Notes under the pieces: generated by a model
The model's database searches: none
What the model was told of the DNA's origin: nothing
What the model saw: the letters and a program-made list of their open reading frames with translations, nothing else
Assembly: GCF_019492055.1 (NCBI RefSeq)
Contig: NZ_JAICBX010000004.1
Span: 372,001-436,000 of the forward strand
Direction: 5' to 3'
Length of the DNA: 64,000 nucleotides
Origin: Flavimaribacter sediminis
GTDB lineage: Bacteria > Pseudomonadota > Alphaproteobacteria > Rhizobiales > Rhizobiaceae
Shown here: positions 27,379 through 36,093 of the stretch, piece by piece
How positions within the stretch are numbered: the stretch's first letter is position 1
Layout of the letters: every line of letters begins with the position of its first letter
Program-made: the position numbers and the translations under genes

Positions 27379-28899
27379 ATGGTCGAATCTGAAGCTCAAG
27401 GCCGATTGCCGGGCATTGCGCCGGTATCGGTAATCGATATCGGATCGAATTCGGTGCGTATCGTCATCTACGAAGGACTGAACCGCGTTCCGACCGTGCT
27501 CTTCAATGAAAAGGTACTGTGTGGTCTTGGAAAGGGACTGGCCACCTCGGGCATGCTCGATCTCGAGGGCGTAAACAGGGCGCTCGCCGCACTGCACCGA
27601 TTCAGCATGCTGTCCAGACAGGCGCGGGCGACGCGTATGCATGTGCTCGCCACTGCGGCCGCGCGCGAAGCAACCAACGGCCCCGATTTCATCAGCCAGG
27701 CGGAAAAAATACTGGGTCAGGAAATCGATGTGCTCAGCGGCCGCAAGGAGGCGCATTACTCGGCAATGGGCGTTATCAGCGCCTTTTTCGATCCCGACGG
27801 CATCGTTGGCGATCTTGGCGGCGGCTCCCTCGAACTCGTCGACATCGAGGATCGCAATATCGGCGATGGCATCACCCTGCCGATCGGAGGCTTGCGTCTG
27901 GCGGAGGCGGCTGACGGGTCTCTCCAGGAAGCGCGGTCCATCGCGCGTCGAAACATGGCCATGGCGACGCTACTCGAACGGGGCAAGGGCCGAACCTTCT
28001 TCGCTGTTGGCGGCACCTGGCGAAATCTCGCAAAGCTGCATATGGAGATGACGGATTACCCGCTGCACATGATGCAGGGCTACAATATCTCTACCGAGGA
28101 AACGCTGCAGCTCCTGGACAAGGTTGACAAGATCGACGCCAAGGATCCGGCGATGCGGGCGATTTCCCGCAATCGTCGTCTGTTGCTGCCCTACGGCGCG
28201 GCGGTCTTGCGCGAAATCATCGACGCGATGAAACCGGAGTCGATTTGCTTTTCCGCCTTCGGCGTGCGGGAAGGTTATCTCTATTCCCTGCTTGACGGCG
28301 AGACGCAACTTGAAGATCCGCTTTTGGCGGCGGCCAATGAACTTGCGATCTTGAGAGCGCGTTCGCCTGAACATGCGCGCGAACTCGCAGAATGGACCGG
28401 GAAGGCCTTCGCCGCCTTCGGCATCGAGGAGACGATCGAGGAAGCCCGCTACAGGCGCGCGGCCTGTCTGCTGGCCGACATAAGCTGGCGGGCGCATCCG
28501 GATTATCGCGGCGCGCAGTCGTTCAACCTCATCGCCAACGGAACTTTCACCGCGATCAGCCATCCGGGCCGGGCCTATATCGCGCTCGCAAATTTCTATA
28601 GGTTCGAGGGGCTGAGCGACAACAATCATGACGAGCGGAACCTCGCGATCGCCGAAATAGCGACGCCGCGGTTCCGGTCCTTCGCGAAACTTCTGGGCGG
28701 CCTGATGCGTGTCAGCTATCTGCTGTCCGCATCGATGCCTGGAATCGTGCCATTGATCGATTTCGAGCAGGATGGCGACGACGGTCTCATCTTCAAGCTG
28801 CCTGAGCGAGTAAAGGACTTCGCCGGCGAACGGCTGGATGGCCGGTTGCAGCAGCTCGCGCGCTACACCGGAAAAACTCTGAGTTTCGACTTCGGATAG
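27379..28899 (+). CDS. ppx: exopolyphosphatase (Ppx/GppA family)
   Basis: Removes terminal phosphate from polyphosphate; family members may also hydrolyse pppGpp. The 506-residue protein has the ASKHA fold with phosphate loop 1 in VIDIGSNSVRIVIYE (about residues 18-32) and phosphate loop 2 in GIVGDLGGGSLELVDI (about 139-154), plus the C-terminal HD-like helical part. The first ATG is 9 bases after ppk; an A-rich GTGAACAGGGTGA stretch carries the likely ribosome site. It converges on the dienelactone hydrolase gene with two bases between stops. Confidence 0.96.
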   Translation: MVESEAQGRLPGIAPVSVIDIGSNSVRIVIYEGLNRVPTVLFNEKVLCGLGKGLATSGMLDLEGVNRALAALHRFSMLSRQARATRMHVLATAAAREATNGPDFISQAEKILGQEIDVLSGRKEAHYSAMGVISAFFDPDGIVGDLGGGSLELVDIEDRNIGDGITLPIGGLRLAEAADGSLQEARSIARRNMAMATLLERGKGRTFFAVGGTWRNLAKLHMEMTDYPLHMMQGYNISTEETLQLLDKVDKIDAKDPAMRAISRNRRLLLPYGAAVLREIIDAMKPESICFSAFGVREGYLYSLLDGETQLEDPLLAAANELAILRARSPEHARELAEWTGKAFAAFGIEETIEEARYRRAACLLADISWRAHPDYRGAQSFNLIANGTFTAISHPGRAYIALANFYRFEGLSDNNHDERNLAIAEIATPRFRSFAKLLGGLMRVSYLLSASMPGIVPLIDFEQDGDDGLIFKLPERVKDFAGERLDGRLQQLARYTGKTLSFDFG

Positions 28900-28901
28900 A
28901 T

Positions 28902-29648
28902 TCAGAGCTTTTCCCTAAAATATCCGATGATTTCGTTCAGAGCCGCCTGGGTCGGCGAGTCCTCGCCCTCAATGAAATGCGCCGTTAGCATGGCGTGCTT
29001 ATTGCCGGGAACATGCGTAAGGGTGATGCGCTCCTTGCCTGAATTGAAGGTCTGCTCGATGGCGGAGAATTTTTCAGCTTTGCAGAGTTTGTCGCCAGCG
29101 AACCGGTAGGCGTGCATGGGGCCATTCGTGTCGAGCTTGCGTTTCGTCGCCTCGATGTCTTCCGGCGACATGTGAAGAGCATGCTGAGCAAAGAGGGGCA
29201 GGGAGGGTTGCGAGGCGACTGAGGCGAGAACGCTCTCGTCGGCCATGAGGGATATGGCGAAATTCCCGGTCAGGCACATGCCGATTACGCCGACGCCTGA
29301 GACAGCGTGGCGCTGTTGAAGGTCGCGGCAGAGCGCTTTCAGCCAGTCGACGATGGGGCTTGATCGGTTGCGCGCGAAGATATCAATTTCGCGCCGGACA
29401 CAGAAAAAGCGCGCCATGTTTCGCACGATCGCGAATTTGCCAAGCGGCCCGAAAAGATGCGGCAGGACCACCCGGAATCCGGCGGCGACCATCTTGTCCG
29501 CAAACCGGATCGTCTCCTTTTCAATCCCGGGAAGCTCGTGCAGAATGACGATGACAGGCCCTTCGCCTTTTTCATAGACATCGTGCTCCACCGTTTGGCC
29601 GCCGGATATTTCTGCCGCAAATGATCGTTGTTGAAATCCATTCAGCAT
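28902..29648 (-). CDS. dienelactone hydrolase family protein
   Basis: A 248-residue alpha/beta hydrolase. VIVILHELPGIEK gives the oxyanion-hole strand, and VIGMCLTGNFA holds the nucleophile as Cys (GxCxTG), the arrangement typical of carboxymethylenebutenolidase-like proteins. A C-terminal His is in HFIEGED or GNKHAML. The gene lies alone, without a catechol pathway, so the substrate is unknown. The ATG at 29648 follows GGGGGA; an earlier in-frame start at 29708 adds unconserved residues. Confidence 0.88.
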   Translation of the reverse strand: MLNGFQQRSFAAEISGGQTVEHDVYEKGEGPVIVILHELPGIEKETIRFADKMVAAGFRVVLPHLFGPLGKFAIVRNMARFFCVRREIDIFARNRSSPIVDWLKALCRDLQQRHAVSGVGVIGMCLTGNFAISLMADESVLASVASQPSLPLFAQHALHMSPEDIEATKRKLDTNGPMHAYRFAGDKLCKAEKFSAIEQTFNSGKERITLTHVPGNKHAMLTAHFIEGEDSPTQAALNEIIGYFREKL

Positions 29649-29858
29649 GTCGCGTCCCCCTTGGCTATCTACGCGGTCAACCGACCCCGTCTGGCGCGAA
29701 TCTCTCATGGATATGCATGCTTCGCGACAAACGCCGACGTCTGACTGCTATTATGGCTCAGAGACCCTCTGAGATCAAAAAAGTGGGGCGCCGATCAGCC
29801 GGGCACAGAATGCAGGCTGAAGCGGTTATCGGTGCTGCGCCATGTATTTCCAGCTTGT

Positions 29859-31583
29859 TCAGGCCGATTGAGTATCCGTAGTTGTCTCCGGCGGCGAGGG
29901 CTGCTGGCTGTCGGCGTAGGCCGAGAGTACCTTTTTCAGCGACTTGAAGACTGCCTGATCCGGCATGCGTTCCTCCAACTGTCGACGAGCTCTGGAATTG
30001 ATGTGGCGGACGTTTTGAACGAACACCACCTGGACGTTTTTCTTTTCAAGCTCGGCGACCAGATCGACGAGCGTTTCGGACGCCGTGAAGTCGATATCGT
30101 CGACCGCTGTCACGTCGATACAAAGCCAGCGCAGTTCAGGCTCGGCATGTTTGGAGATGCTTTCGATCTGCTGTTTCATCAGGCCGGCGTTGGCGTAATA
30201 CATGGTGTGATTGAAGTGGTAGATAAGCAGACCTGGCGCCGCCTGTGCGCCCGATTCCAGATCCTTGGCGCGCCAGTTGCCTTTCTCGTTTTTGACCAGC
30301 AGTTGATTGTCAGGATGGTAGCCGTGCCGCGTGTGCAGGATCAGCGAGAGAACGACAGCGATAATGATGCCCTGCTCAACACCGAGAACGACAACTATGG
30401 CTGTTGTCAGAAGCGCAATCCGGAATTCGGCGCGCCTCTCTCGTCGTATCTGCAACATACCCTTGATGTTGATCAGCCTCAGACCGATCAGGAATACGAC
30501 TGCCGAGAGCACGGCGTCCGGCAACAGGCCCAACGGCTCAGTCAGGAATAGCAGGATCAGCAGCACCACAACGCACGCGACGATCAACGCCAATTGGCTT
30601 CGACCACCCGCGCTGTGAACCATCTCGGTTTGTGTCGGACTTCCATTGACAACGAACGTTCCGGTCAAGCCGGCGCCGATGTTGGCGAATCCAAGTGCAG
30701 CGAGATCCTGTTTGAGGTTCACGCCCTCTGTGTGCAAGGCGGCGTAGGCCCTCGCCGTCGCGGCGCTTTGCGCAAGGATCACGATGACCATGGCGAAGGC
30801 CGTCGGCAGAAGATCCCTGATAGGATGGATGCGCCATTTCACCTGATCCAGTACCGGTTGCGGCAATCCTGCCGGAACATCGCCGACCACAGGCAGAATG
30901 TCCTTGAGGTCGAACCACCAGCTTCCCGCTATTGCGCCGACAATGGCGACGAGGGCAACAGGTATGGCCCGTCCGGTTCTTTTTTCCAGATAACGTCCTG
31001 CAAGGATGGCGACGACGACGACGCCCGCGACGATCAGGACGGCCGGATTGGGATGTTCGAATTGGTCGCGTTTTGTCCAAAGCGTTGTGATCGTGTCGAG
31101 ATCGGGCGCAGGCAGGCCGTAGAGTTCCGTTATTGCGCGGAGTGAAATCTGAATGCCAACGCCCGTCAGAAACCCGATTAGGACGGTGCGCGACAGAAAG
31201 TCCGCCATGAAACCCAGACCGATCCAACTCGCGAGCAGCAGCATGACGCCGACCATAATCGCAAGCAGACCGGCTAGCGCGAGATATTCCATGCCGCCAG
31301 GCGCCGCCAGACCTGCAAGGGAACTGGCGAGGATTGCAGCGGTCGCCGAATCGGCGCTGACGACGAGATGTTTTGATGAGCAGAACAGCGCAAAGAGAAG
31401 CGCCGGTATGAGCATTGTGTAGAGACCGGTTATGACTGGCGTCCCGGCTATCTTGGTGTAGCCCATCACTGTTGGAACAGCGAGTGTGGCGAGCGTTACG
31501 CCGGCGGCGATCTCTGTCGGTATCCTTGCTTTGTCGAGCGGCAAGACGCCCGTAAGGAAACCGATATTCAGGCGTTTGGCCAA
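29859..31583 (-). CDS. SulP family inorganic anion transporter with STAS domain
   Basis: A 574-residue inner-membrane transporter. The first 400 residues have about 11-12 helices, starting with the SulP segment EIAAGVTLATLAVPTVMGYTKIAG and containing NIGAGLTGTFVVNGSPTQTE. A cytoplasmic STAS domain follows (about 440-545, with CIDVTAVDDIDFTASETL). SulP proteins carry sulfate, bicarbonate or dicarboxylates; the substrate is not resolved. The start is uncertain: 31583 is a TTG without a close ribosome site, while a GGGGGG run stands 7 bases before an in-frame CTG at 31595. No ATG is available before the first helix. Confidence 0.9.
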   Translation of the reverse strand: MAKRLNIGFLTGVLPLDKARIPTEIAAGVTLATLAVPTVMGYTKIAGTPVITGLYTMLIPALLFALFCSSKHLVVSADSATAAILASSLAGLAAPGGMEYLALAGLLAIMVGVMLLLASWIGLGFMADFLSRTVLIGFLTGVGIQISLRAITELYGLPAPDLDTITTLWTKRDQFEHPNPAVLIVAGVVVVAILAGRYLEKRTGRAIPVALVAIVGAIAGSWWFDLKDILPVVGDVPAGLPQPVLDQVKWRIHPIRDLLPTAFAMVIVILAQSAATARAYAALHTEGVNLKQDLAALGFANIGAGLTGTFVVNGSPTQTEMVHSAGGRSQLALIVACVVVLLILLFLTEPLGLLPDAVLSAVVFLIGLRLINIKGMLQIRRERRAEFRIALLTTAIVVVLGVEQGIIIAVVLSLILHTRHGYHPDNQLLVKNEKGNWRAKDLESGAQAAPGLLIYHFNHTMYYANAGLMKQQIESISKHAEPELRWLCIDVTAVDDIDFTASETLVDLVAELEKKNVQVVFVQNVRHINSRARRQLEERMPDQAVFKSLKKVLSAYADSQQPSPPETTTDTQSA

Positions 31584-31690
31584 AGTCGAAATCAGTGTAG
31601 CGCCCCCCGTTAGCCGCCTAAATGATTATAAACAGGACTGATAGGATGTTTATGTCAATCCTTCCGGCGCAGTTGGCGTCCAATATGCCA

Positions 31691-31700
31691 ATGCCGGCAT
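31691..31700. repeat. perfect 10-bp palindrome upstream of sulP-like gene
   Basis: ATGCCGGCAT is its own reverse complement and follows a near copy (ATGCCA). It sits about 108 bases before the sulP-like start and 232 bases before the glycosyltransferase. A protein-binding role is possible but unsupported beyond symmetry. Confidence 0.25.
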
Positions 31701-31852
31701 GTAGAAATTGTCCACGAACCATTGATAGCCGTACGGGGTGACAAAGGGTCAGGAATGGTGTCAAATCCGGTAAGTGCCATAGTCTTCAACGAGAATACTA
31801 TAAAAAATATTGCTCTGGCGGGAAGCGATACCCGATTCTGGTGATTTGGTCG

Positions 31853-31876
31853 TTTCGCGACGGAGGTTCCGCGAAA
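31853..31876 (+). repeat. leader inverted repeat upstream of the glycosyltransferase
   Basis: TTTCGCG (31853-31859) and CGCGAAA (31870-31876) pair around a 10-base loop (ACGGAGGTTC) that itself contains a Shine-Dalgarno-like GGAGG. It lies 56 bases before the ATG, so it is not the gene's own ribosome site. A regulatory hairpin is possible. Confidence 0.3.
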
Positions 31877-31931
31877 GCGGCGAAGGCTTGCGTCAATGTT
31901 GAAAGTCTAGTCTCAGAAGAAATTTCCACCC

Positions 31932-33230
31932 ATGCATATCGAAGACACGATACCGCACTCCTTTCTGTCCCGGCTGGTAAACGAGGCCAGATCGAAGCAG
32001 ATATTGCGCTATTATCTGATAATTATTCCGATCCTTTGGATCGTGCTGTTCTTTTCCTATTACTCGTGGAGAATAGGGTTCGATTTCGGCGACCGGTTCG
32101 CCCTGACACTTTGGATTGCGCAGGACATCATCATGGTGCTTATGATCGTTTTGAGCGCGATCTTCATGCGCCGCATGATACGGGAAAGCCGGAGTGAGCT
32201 CGATGACATCCACCCGAAGTTCGACAGTCTGACCCACGTGGTTCTGCTGCCTTGCTACAACGAGCCTCCCAGCGTCCTGATGGCGACACTCGACGCGCTT
32301 GTCGCCCAATCGGTTGCGGACCGGCTGATTGTGGTGATGAGTTTCGAGGAAAGCAGTCCAGATCTTGATGAGACGCGCAGGACGCTCGAGGCGAAACACC
32401 GGGAGAGCTTTCGTGCTTTCCACATCACGATCCATCCGGCTGGAATTCCCGGCGAGATCCGCGGCAAGTGCAGCAATGCCCGTTGGACGGTCAAGAGCGC
32501 TCTGGAGTGGACGAGGTCGGAGAATATCCAGCTCGACATGGCTACGACGACACTGACATCGATGGATTCGGACACGATCCTCCATCGTCGTTATTTTGAG
32601 GTGCTGGGCGACAAGTTTCTGCGCGCCGGTGACGACCGGGTATACTCAACTGTCTGGCAGGGCGGGCTCTTCTACAACTTCGGTCTCGACCGTTCATTGT
32701 TTTTCACCCGCGTCACAGGCTTGCTGCGCACCATATGGATGATCGGGTTCAACATCCCGCTACAGTCGCATTCGATGAGCGTGAGTTCCTATTCGCTGAA
32801 ATTGTGTTGCGACAACAATCTTTTCGACCCGACCTACCAAATGGACGACATGCATTTTTTCGTGAAGTCAATGGTTACAAGGCGAGGCAAGGTCTGGTTG
32901 AAACCGATCTATCTGCCGGTGATCTGTGGCCCCACCAGTGGAAACAGTTTCTCCGAGGAACTGCGGGAGTGGGCGCGCCAGGCGAGGCGCTGGAGCATTG
33001 GGGCCTTCGAGATATTCCACTATGTGGTCAGTGAAAGACGCAATCTTGGCTATCTGAGCACTTTGAGGTTATGCGCGACGATCCTGTTGCTCTACGGCCT
33101 GTTTCAGACAATCATGTTCGCGTCGACAATCGTGGCTTCGCCTATCTGGCACTACACCCAGTGGCACGCAGGCAACGACCATCTCATTTGGTATGCTGTC
33201 AGCGTCATTCCATGGCTATTCATCACCTGA
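31932..33230 (+). CDS. family 2 glycosyltransferase, processive type, ended early by TGA
   Basis: A 432-residue product with two N-terminal membrane helices, a GT2 catalytic domain and C-terminal helices. It has LLPCYNEPPS, the metal-binding MDSD near residue 215, a second acidic site QMDDMHFF, and ARQARRWSIG, the Q-x-x-RW motif of processive synthases such as cellulose or hyaluronan synthase. The sugar is unknown. An in-frame TGA (33228-33230) falls inside a membrane helix, and the frame then stays open for 76 more codons of fitting sequence. Local base composition is poorer in GC than in neighbours and no other polysaccharide gene is nearby, hinting at acquisition or decay. Confidence 0.8.
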   Translation: MHIEDTIPHSFLSRLVNEARSKQILRYYLIIIPILWIVLFFSYYSWRIGFDFGDRFALTLWIAQDIIMVLMIVLSAIFMRRMIRESRSELDDIHPKFDSLTHVVLLPCYNEPPSVLMATLDALVAQSVADRLIVVMSFEESSPDLDETRRTLEAKHRESFRAFHITIHPAGIPGEIRGKCSNARWTVKSALEWTRSENIQLDMATTTLTSMDSDTILHRRYFEVLGDKFLRAGDDRVYSTVWQGGLFYNFGLDRSLFFTRVTGLLRTIWMIGFNIPLQSHSMSVSSYSLKLCCDNNLFDPTYQMDDMHFFVKSMVTRRGKVWLKPIYLPVICGPTSGNSFSEELREWARQARRWSIGAFEIFHYVVSERRNLGYLSTLRLCATILLLYGLFQTIMFASTIVASPIWHYTQWHAGNDHLIWYAVSVIPWLFIT

Positions 33231-33461
33231 TGCTTCCTCATGGACGCTATCTTCGTTCGGAATATCGAGACAACGGACGGAAAGGTCGGCATGGCGCGAA
33301 ATCTGCTGCATTTTCTTTCAACGCCGCTGGTGCTGCTGGGCTACAATTACGTTTCATTCGCAGCGCTCCATATCCTCGCCTGGAAAGGAAAAAGCGTCTG
33401 CACGCACGATATTTGCGGAAAAACCGGCCTTCCGTCGTCCGGGGAAGTTTCGGCTTTATGA
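33231..33461 (+). pseudogene. detached C-terminal end of the glycosyltransferase
   Basis: Directly after the TGA and in the same frame, codons read CFLMDAIFVRNIETTDGK..., a membrane segment PLVLLGYNYVSFAALHIL and a basic cytoplasmic tail ending in TGA at 33459-33461. This completes the helix cut by the stop and has the shape expected of a synthase C terminus, so it is best explained as part of the same original gene. A single G-to-A change in a TGG Trp codon would create the break; other sense codons one change away are also possible. An internal ATG at 33240 has no ribosome site. Confidence 0.6.
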
Positions 33462-33470
33462 TTATCTGAA

Positions 33471-34622
33471 CTAGAGTTCGACAGCCTCGACCTTTCGGTC
33501 GACGAACCGCAAGGCCGTTTTTCCGCGCAACAGTTTCAGGGCCTCTTCGCCAAAGAGTTCGCGACGCCAGCCTTTCAGCGCCTCCACCTCGGCGTCTTCG
33601 CCATCGGCGGCGATCCGCTCAAGGTCTTCGGAATTGGCGATCACCTTGGGCGCCACGCCGTATTTTTCTGTCGTCATCTTGAGCAGAACCTTGAGAAGCT
33701 CCGTCGCGGCGGCGGCGCCTTCGGGCGATTGAGCAGGCCGCTGAAGACGCGGCATCTCGTGCTTGGGGAGGGCGAGCGCTTCGTTGACGGCGTCGACCAC
33801 CGCTCGTCCGGATTGGGAGCGCTCCCAGCCTTTGGAGATTGTCCGCAGCCGTCCAAGCGCTTCCGGATCCTTCGGCTGCTGCTGGGCGATCTCGTAGATC
33901 GAGTCGTCCTTCAGAACGCGGGAACGCGGCACGTTTCGTTCGCGCGCCTCGCGTTCACGCCAGGCGGCGATATGCTTCATCACGGACAGTTCATGCGGTT
34001 TGCGCAACCGCATGCGCAATCGCTTCCACGCGTCTTCCGGATGCAGATCGTAGGTCGAAGGGGATTCGAGAATATCCATTTCCTCCTTCACCCAGTGGGC
34101 GCGCCCGTCTTCTTCAAGGCGCTGCCTTAGCATGGCGTAGACATCACGCAGATGCGTGACGTCGGCCAGCGCATAGTCGAGCTGCTTTTCGCTCAAGGGG
34201 CGTCTGCGCCAATCCGTGAAACGCGATGACTTGTCGATTCGGGCGCCCGTCGTTCTCTGCACAAGCTGATCGTAGGAAATCGAATCGCCGAAGCCGCAAA
34301 CCATGGCGGCGACCTGAGTGTCGAAAATAGGATGCGGTATCAGGCTTCCGAGGTGATAGATGATCTCCAGATCCTGACGCGCTGCGTGAAAGACTTTCAT
34401 CACCGAACTGTCGGCCATCAGTGAGAAGAACGGTGCGAGATCGAGATCGTCTGAAAGAGGGTCGACAATCATGGCTTCGTCTGGCGAGGCCATCTGTATC
34501 AGACAGAGTTCCGGCCAGAATGTCGTCTCACGGATAAATTCCGTGTCGATTGTGATGTGGTCGGATTGTGAAAGTCGCTCGCAGGTTGCTGCAAGTTCGG
34601 AGGTCGTCGTTATAATTTTCAT
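33471..34622 (-). CDS. rnd: ribonuclease D
   Basis: A 3'-5' exoribonuclease that trims tRNA and other stable RNA precursors. The 383-residue protein has the DEDDy exonuclease domain: ITIDTEFIRETTFWPELCLIQ (Asp, Glu), FHAARQDLEIIYHL (Asp), and YALADVTHLRDVY with the Tyr-x3-Asp of the last motif. HRDC domains follow, one near MKHIAAWREREARERNVPRS. The length is usual. The minus-strand gene converges on the glycosyltransferase remnant and is followed upstream by the MFS gene on the same strand. Confidence 0.96.
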   Translation of the reverse strand: MKIITTTSELAATCERLSQSDHITIDTEFIRETTFWPELCLIQMASPDEAMIVDPLSDDLDLAPFFSLMADSSVMKVFHAARQDLEIIYHLGSLIPHPIFDTQVAAMVCGFGDSISYDQLVQRTTGARIDKSSRFTDWRRRPLSEKQLDYALADVTHLRDVYAMLRQRLEEDGRAHWVKEEMDILESPSTYDLHPEDAWKRLRMRLRKPHELSVMKHIAAWREREARERNVPRSRVLKDDSIYEIAQQQPKDPEALGRLRTISKGWERSQSGRAVVDAVNEALALPKHEMPRLQRPAQSPEGAAAATELLKVLLKMTTEKYGVAPKVIANSEDLERIAADGEDAEVEALKGWRRELFGEEALKLLRGKTALRFVDRKVEAVEL

Positions 34623-34636
34623 GGAATTTGTTTAGA

Positions 34637-35899
34637 TCATTTTTTCCCGGTACGAAACTGCTCCCTGTCATAGTCCCTGGACGTAACACGGTTGGCCATC
34701 CGGGAAAACGAGAGGGACGTGCGCAACAGCGCGCTGAAGCGGCCCCTGTGGCTTGCTGGAACTGCTGCTCGAACGCGCATCCGCCAAAGGGTGACGACGA
34801 TCAGGCTCGCATGCACGATGCTGGTGTAGGTGAACATGACGCCGGGCGCGGAATTCTGCATCAGCAGCGATGCGATGTAGGGGCCGATAGTGGCTCCGAT
34901 CGACCAGTAGAAGAGCAGTCCGGCGGCGACCTGGACATACTGACCGTGTTCAGCGTGGTCATTGGCATGAGCGGCCGACAGGGAATAAAGCGGAAGCGAA
35001 AAGGCGCCAAAGAAGAAGATTCCGATATAGTTCAACAGTGGGTCAGAGCCGGCGAACGTGTTGATGAAGAGGCCTGAAAGAGCAGCGCCTGCTGTCGCGA
35101 TGATGAGGATGACGCGCCGGTCGTGCCGATCCGACAAGACTCCAAGTGGATATTGCAGGATTGTTCCGCCAAGGATTCCAGCGCCCATGAAAGTCGCAAT
35201 GGATGACACCGGAAGCCCGATGGATTGTGCGTAGATGGGACCGATCATGCGGAATGTCGCAGATGTCAGGCCAATGGCGATGCAGCCAATGCATGCGATA
35301 GGCGACAGTCGCCAGATAGCGGCCGGATTGAAGGAAAATCTGCCCGGCGGCTTGGGATTCGATCTGTCGGCGAGTGAGATCGGAACCAGCGAGAGGCTGA
35401 TCATGATGGCTAGCGTCGAGAACACCACAAAGTTTGATATGTCGAAAAACGGGATGAGGAACTGCGACCCGGTTACGCAGACCATGTCGATAAGCCGGTA
35501 GATCGAAAGCACCCGCGCGCGCGTTTGGTTGGTGATGCCGGAGTTCAGCCAGCTGTCCACCGTGGCGAAAAGCCCTGCAAAGCAGAGGCCAGACAGAAAC
35601 CGGATTATGGCCCAGGCAAGCGGATCGACCAGAATCACCAGGAGCAGGCATCCGCTGGCGCCCATCGCCGCCAGCGCCGAAAAGGCGCGGATGTGGCCAA
35701 CGGCCCGCAGGATCGGAGAGATCAGGAAGCTTCCGGCCATGAAGCCGATCGAATAGCTGGCGCCAATCAGGCCGATGGCTGATGTCGTGAAGCCCTCATC
35801 AGCCCCGCGAAGCGCGATGAGCGTGCTTTGCATGCCGTTTCCGGCTAGCAGGATCGCCGCTGCAAAAAACAGCGGCGCAAGGGGACGGAGAGAGGACAT
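34637..35899 (-). CDS. MFS transporter (paralogue of the gene at 39489)
   Basis: A 420-residue inner-membrane protein with 12 probable helices. It shows MFS features such as [13 protein letters not shown] in the middle loop and an [26 protein letters not shown]-terminal part. Its closest resemblance in the window is to the MFS gene at 39489: both share the SWL motif after helix 5, and similar segments around RAISG/RFLSG and [18 protein letters not shown]. The substrate is unknown. The ATG at 35899 was chosen because upstream codons are polar and unconserved. It is divergent from aspS across about 194 bases. Confidence 0.9.
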   Translation of the reverse strand: MSSLRPLAPLFFAAAILLAGNGMQSTLIALRGADEGFTTSAIGLIGASYSIGFMAGSFLISPILRAVGHIRAFSALAAMGASGCLLLVILVDPLAWAIIRFLSGLCFAGLFATVDSWLNSGITNQTRARVLSIYRLIDMVCVTGSQFLIPFFDISNFVVFSTLAIMISLSLVPISLADRSNPKPPGRFSFNPAAIWRLSPIACIGCIAIGLTSATFRMIGPIYAQSIGLPVSSIATFMGAGILGGTILQYPLGVLSDRHDRRVILIIATAGAALSGLFINTFAGSDPLLNYIGIFFFGAFSLPLYSLSAAHANDHAEHGQYVQVAAGLLFYWSIGATIGPYIASLLMQNSAPGVMFTYTSIVHASLIVVTLWRMRVRAAVPASHRGRFSALLRTSLSFSRMANRVTSRDYDREQFRTGKK

Positions 35900-35992
35900 G
35901 GACGGGGCGACTCGGCGGGCTACTGAGACTTGTGCAGATGATATCACGATGCGCCGGAAGCGACAGCATTCGATTAAAGCTGGCTTGGCTGC

Positions 35993-36021
35993 TTGACAAA
36001 TCGCGTGCGTCGTGCGCTTGT
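35993..36021 (+). promoter_or_regulatory. candidate -35 element for aspS
   Basis: A consensus TTGACA occurs at 35993-35998, about 95 bases before the aspS ATG. The expected -10 region around 36016-36021 (GCTTGT) is poor, so only the -35 element is convincing. Confidence 0.3.
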
Positions 36022-36093
36022 CCGCCCGGTTTTGACAGAAGGCGACCCTTCGCGTCACCGCAGTCTCACGGAAAGAAAAAGCAGGACAAACCG

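Larger units (their letters stand above)
31584..31931. other. 348-base AT-rich gap between divergent sulP-like and glycosyltransferase genes
   Basis: The stretch is visibly richer in A and T than its surroundings and should hold both promoters. It contains a perfect 10-bp palindrome at 31691-31700 and an inverted repeat at 31853-31876. The run ACTATAAAAAATATTG near 31797-31812 could serve as a -10 region. No gene is supported here. Confidence 0.5.

Noticed and set aside
33228-33230. TGA in the glycosyltransferase as a selenocysteine codon
   Set aside because: The site lies in a membrane helix away from the active site, the following sequence shows no obvious SECIS-like hairpin, and no selenoprotein family of this kind is known to me.
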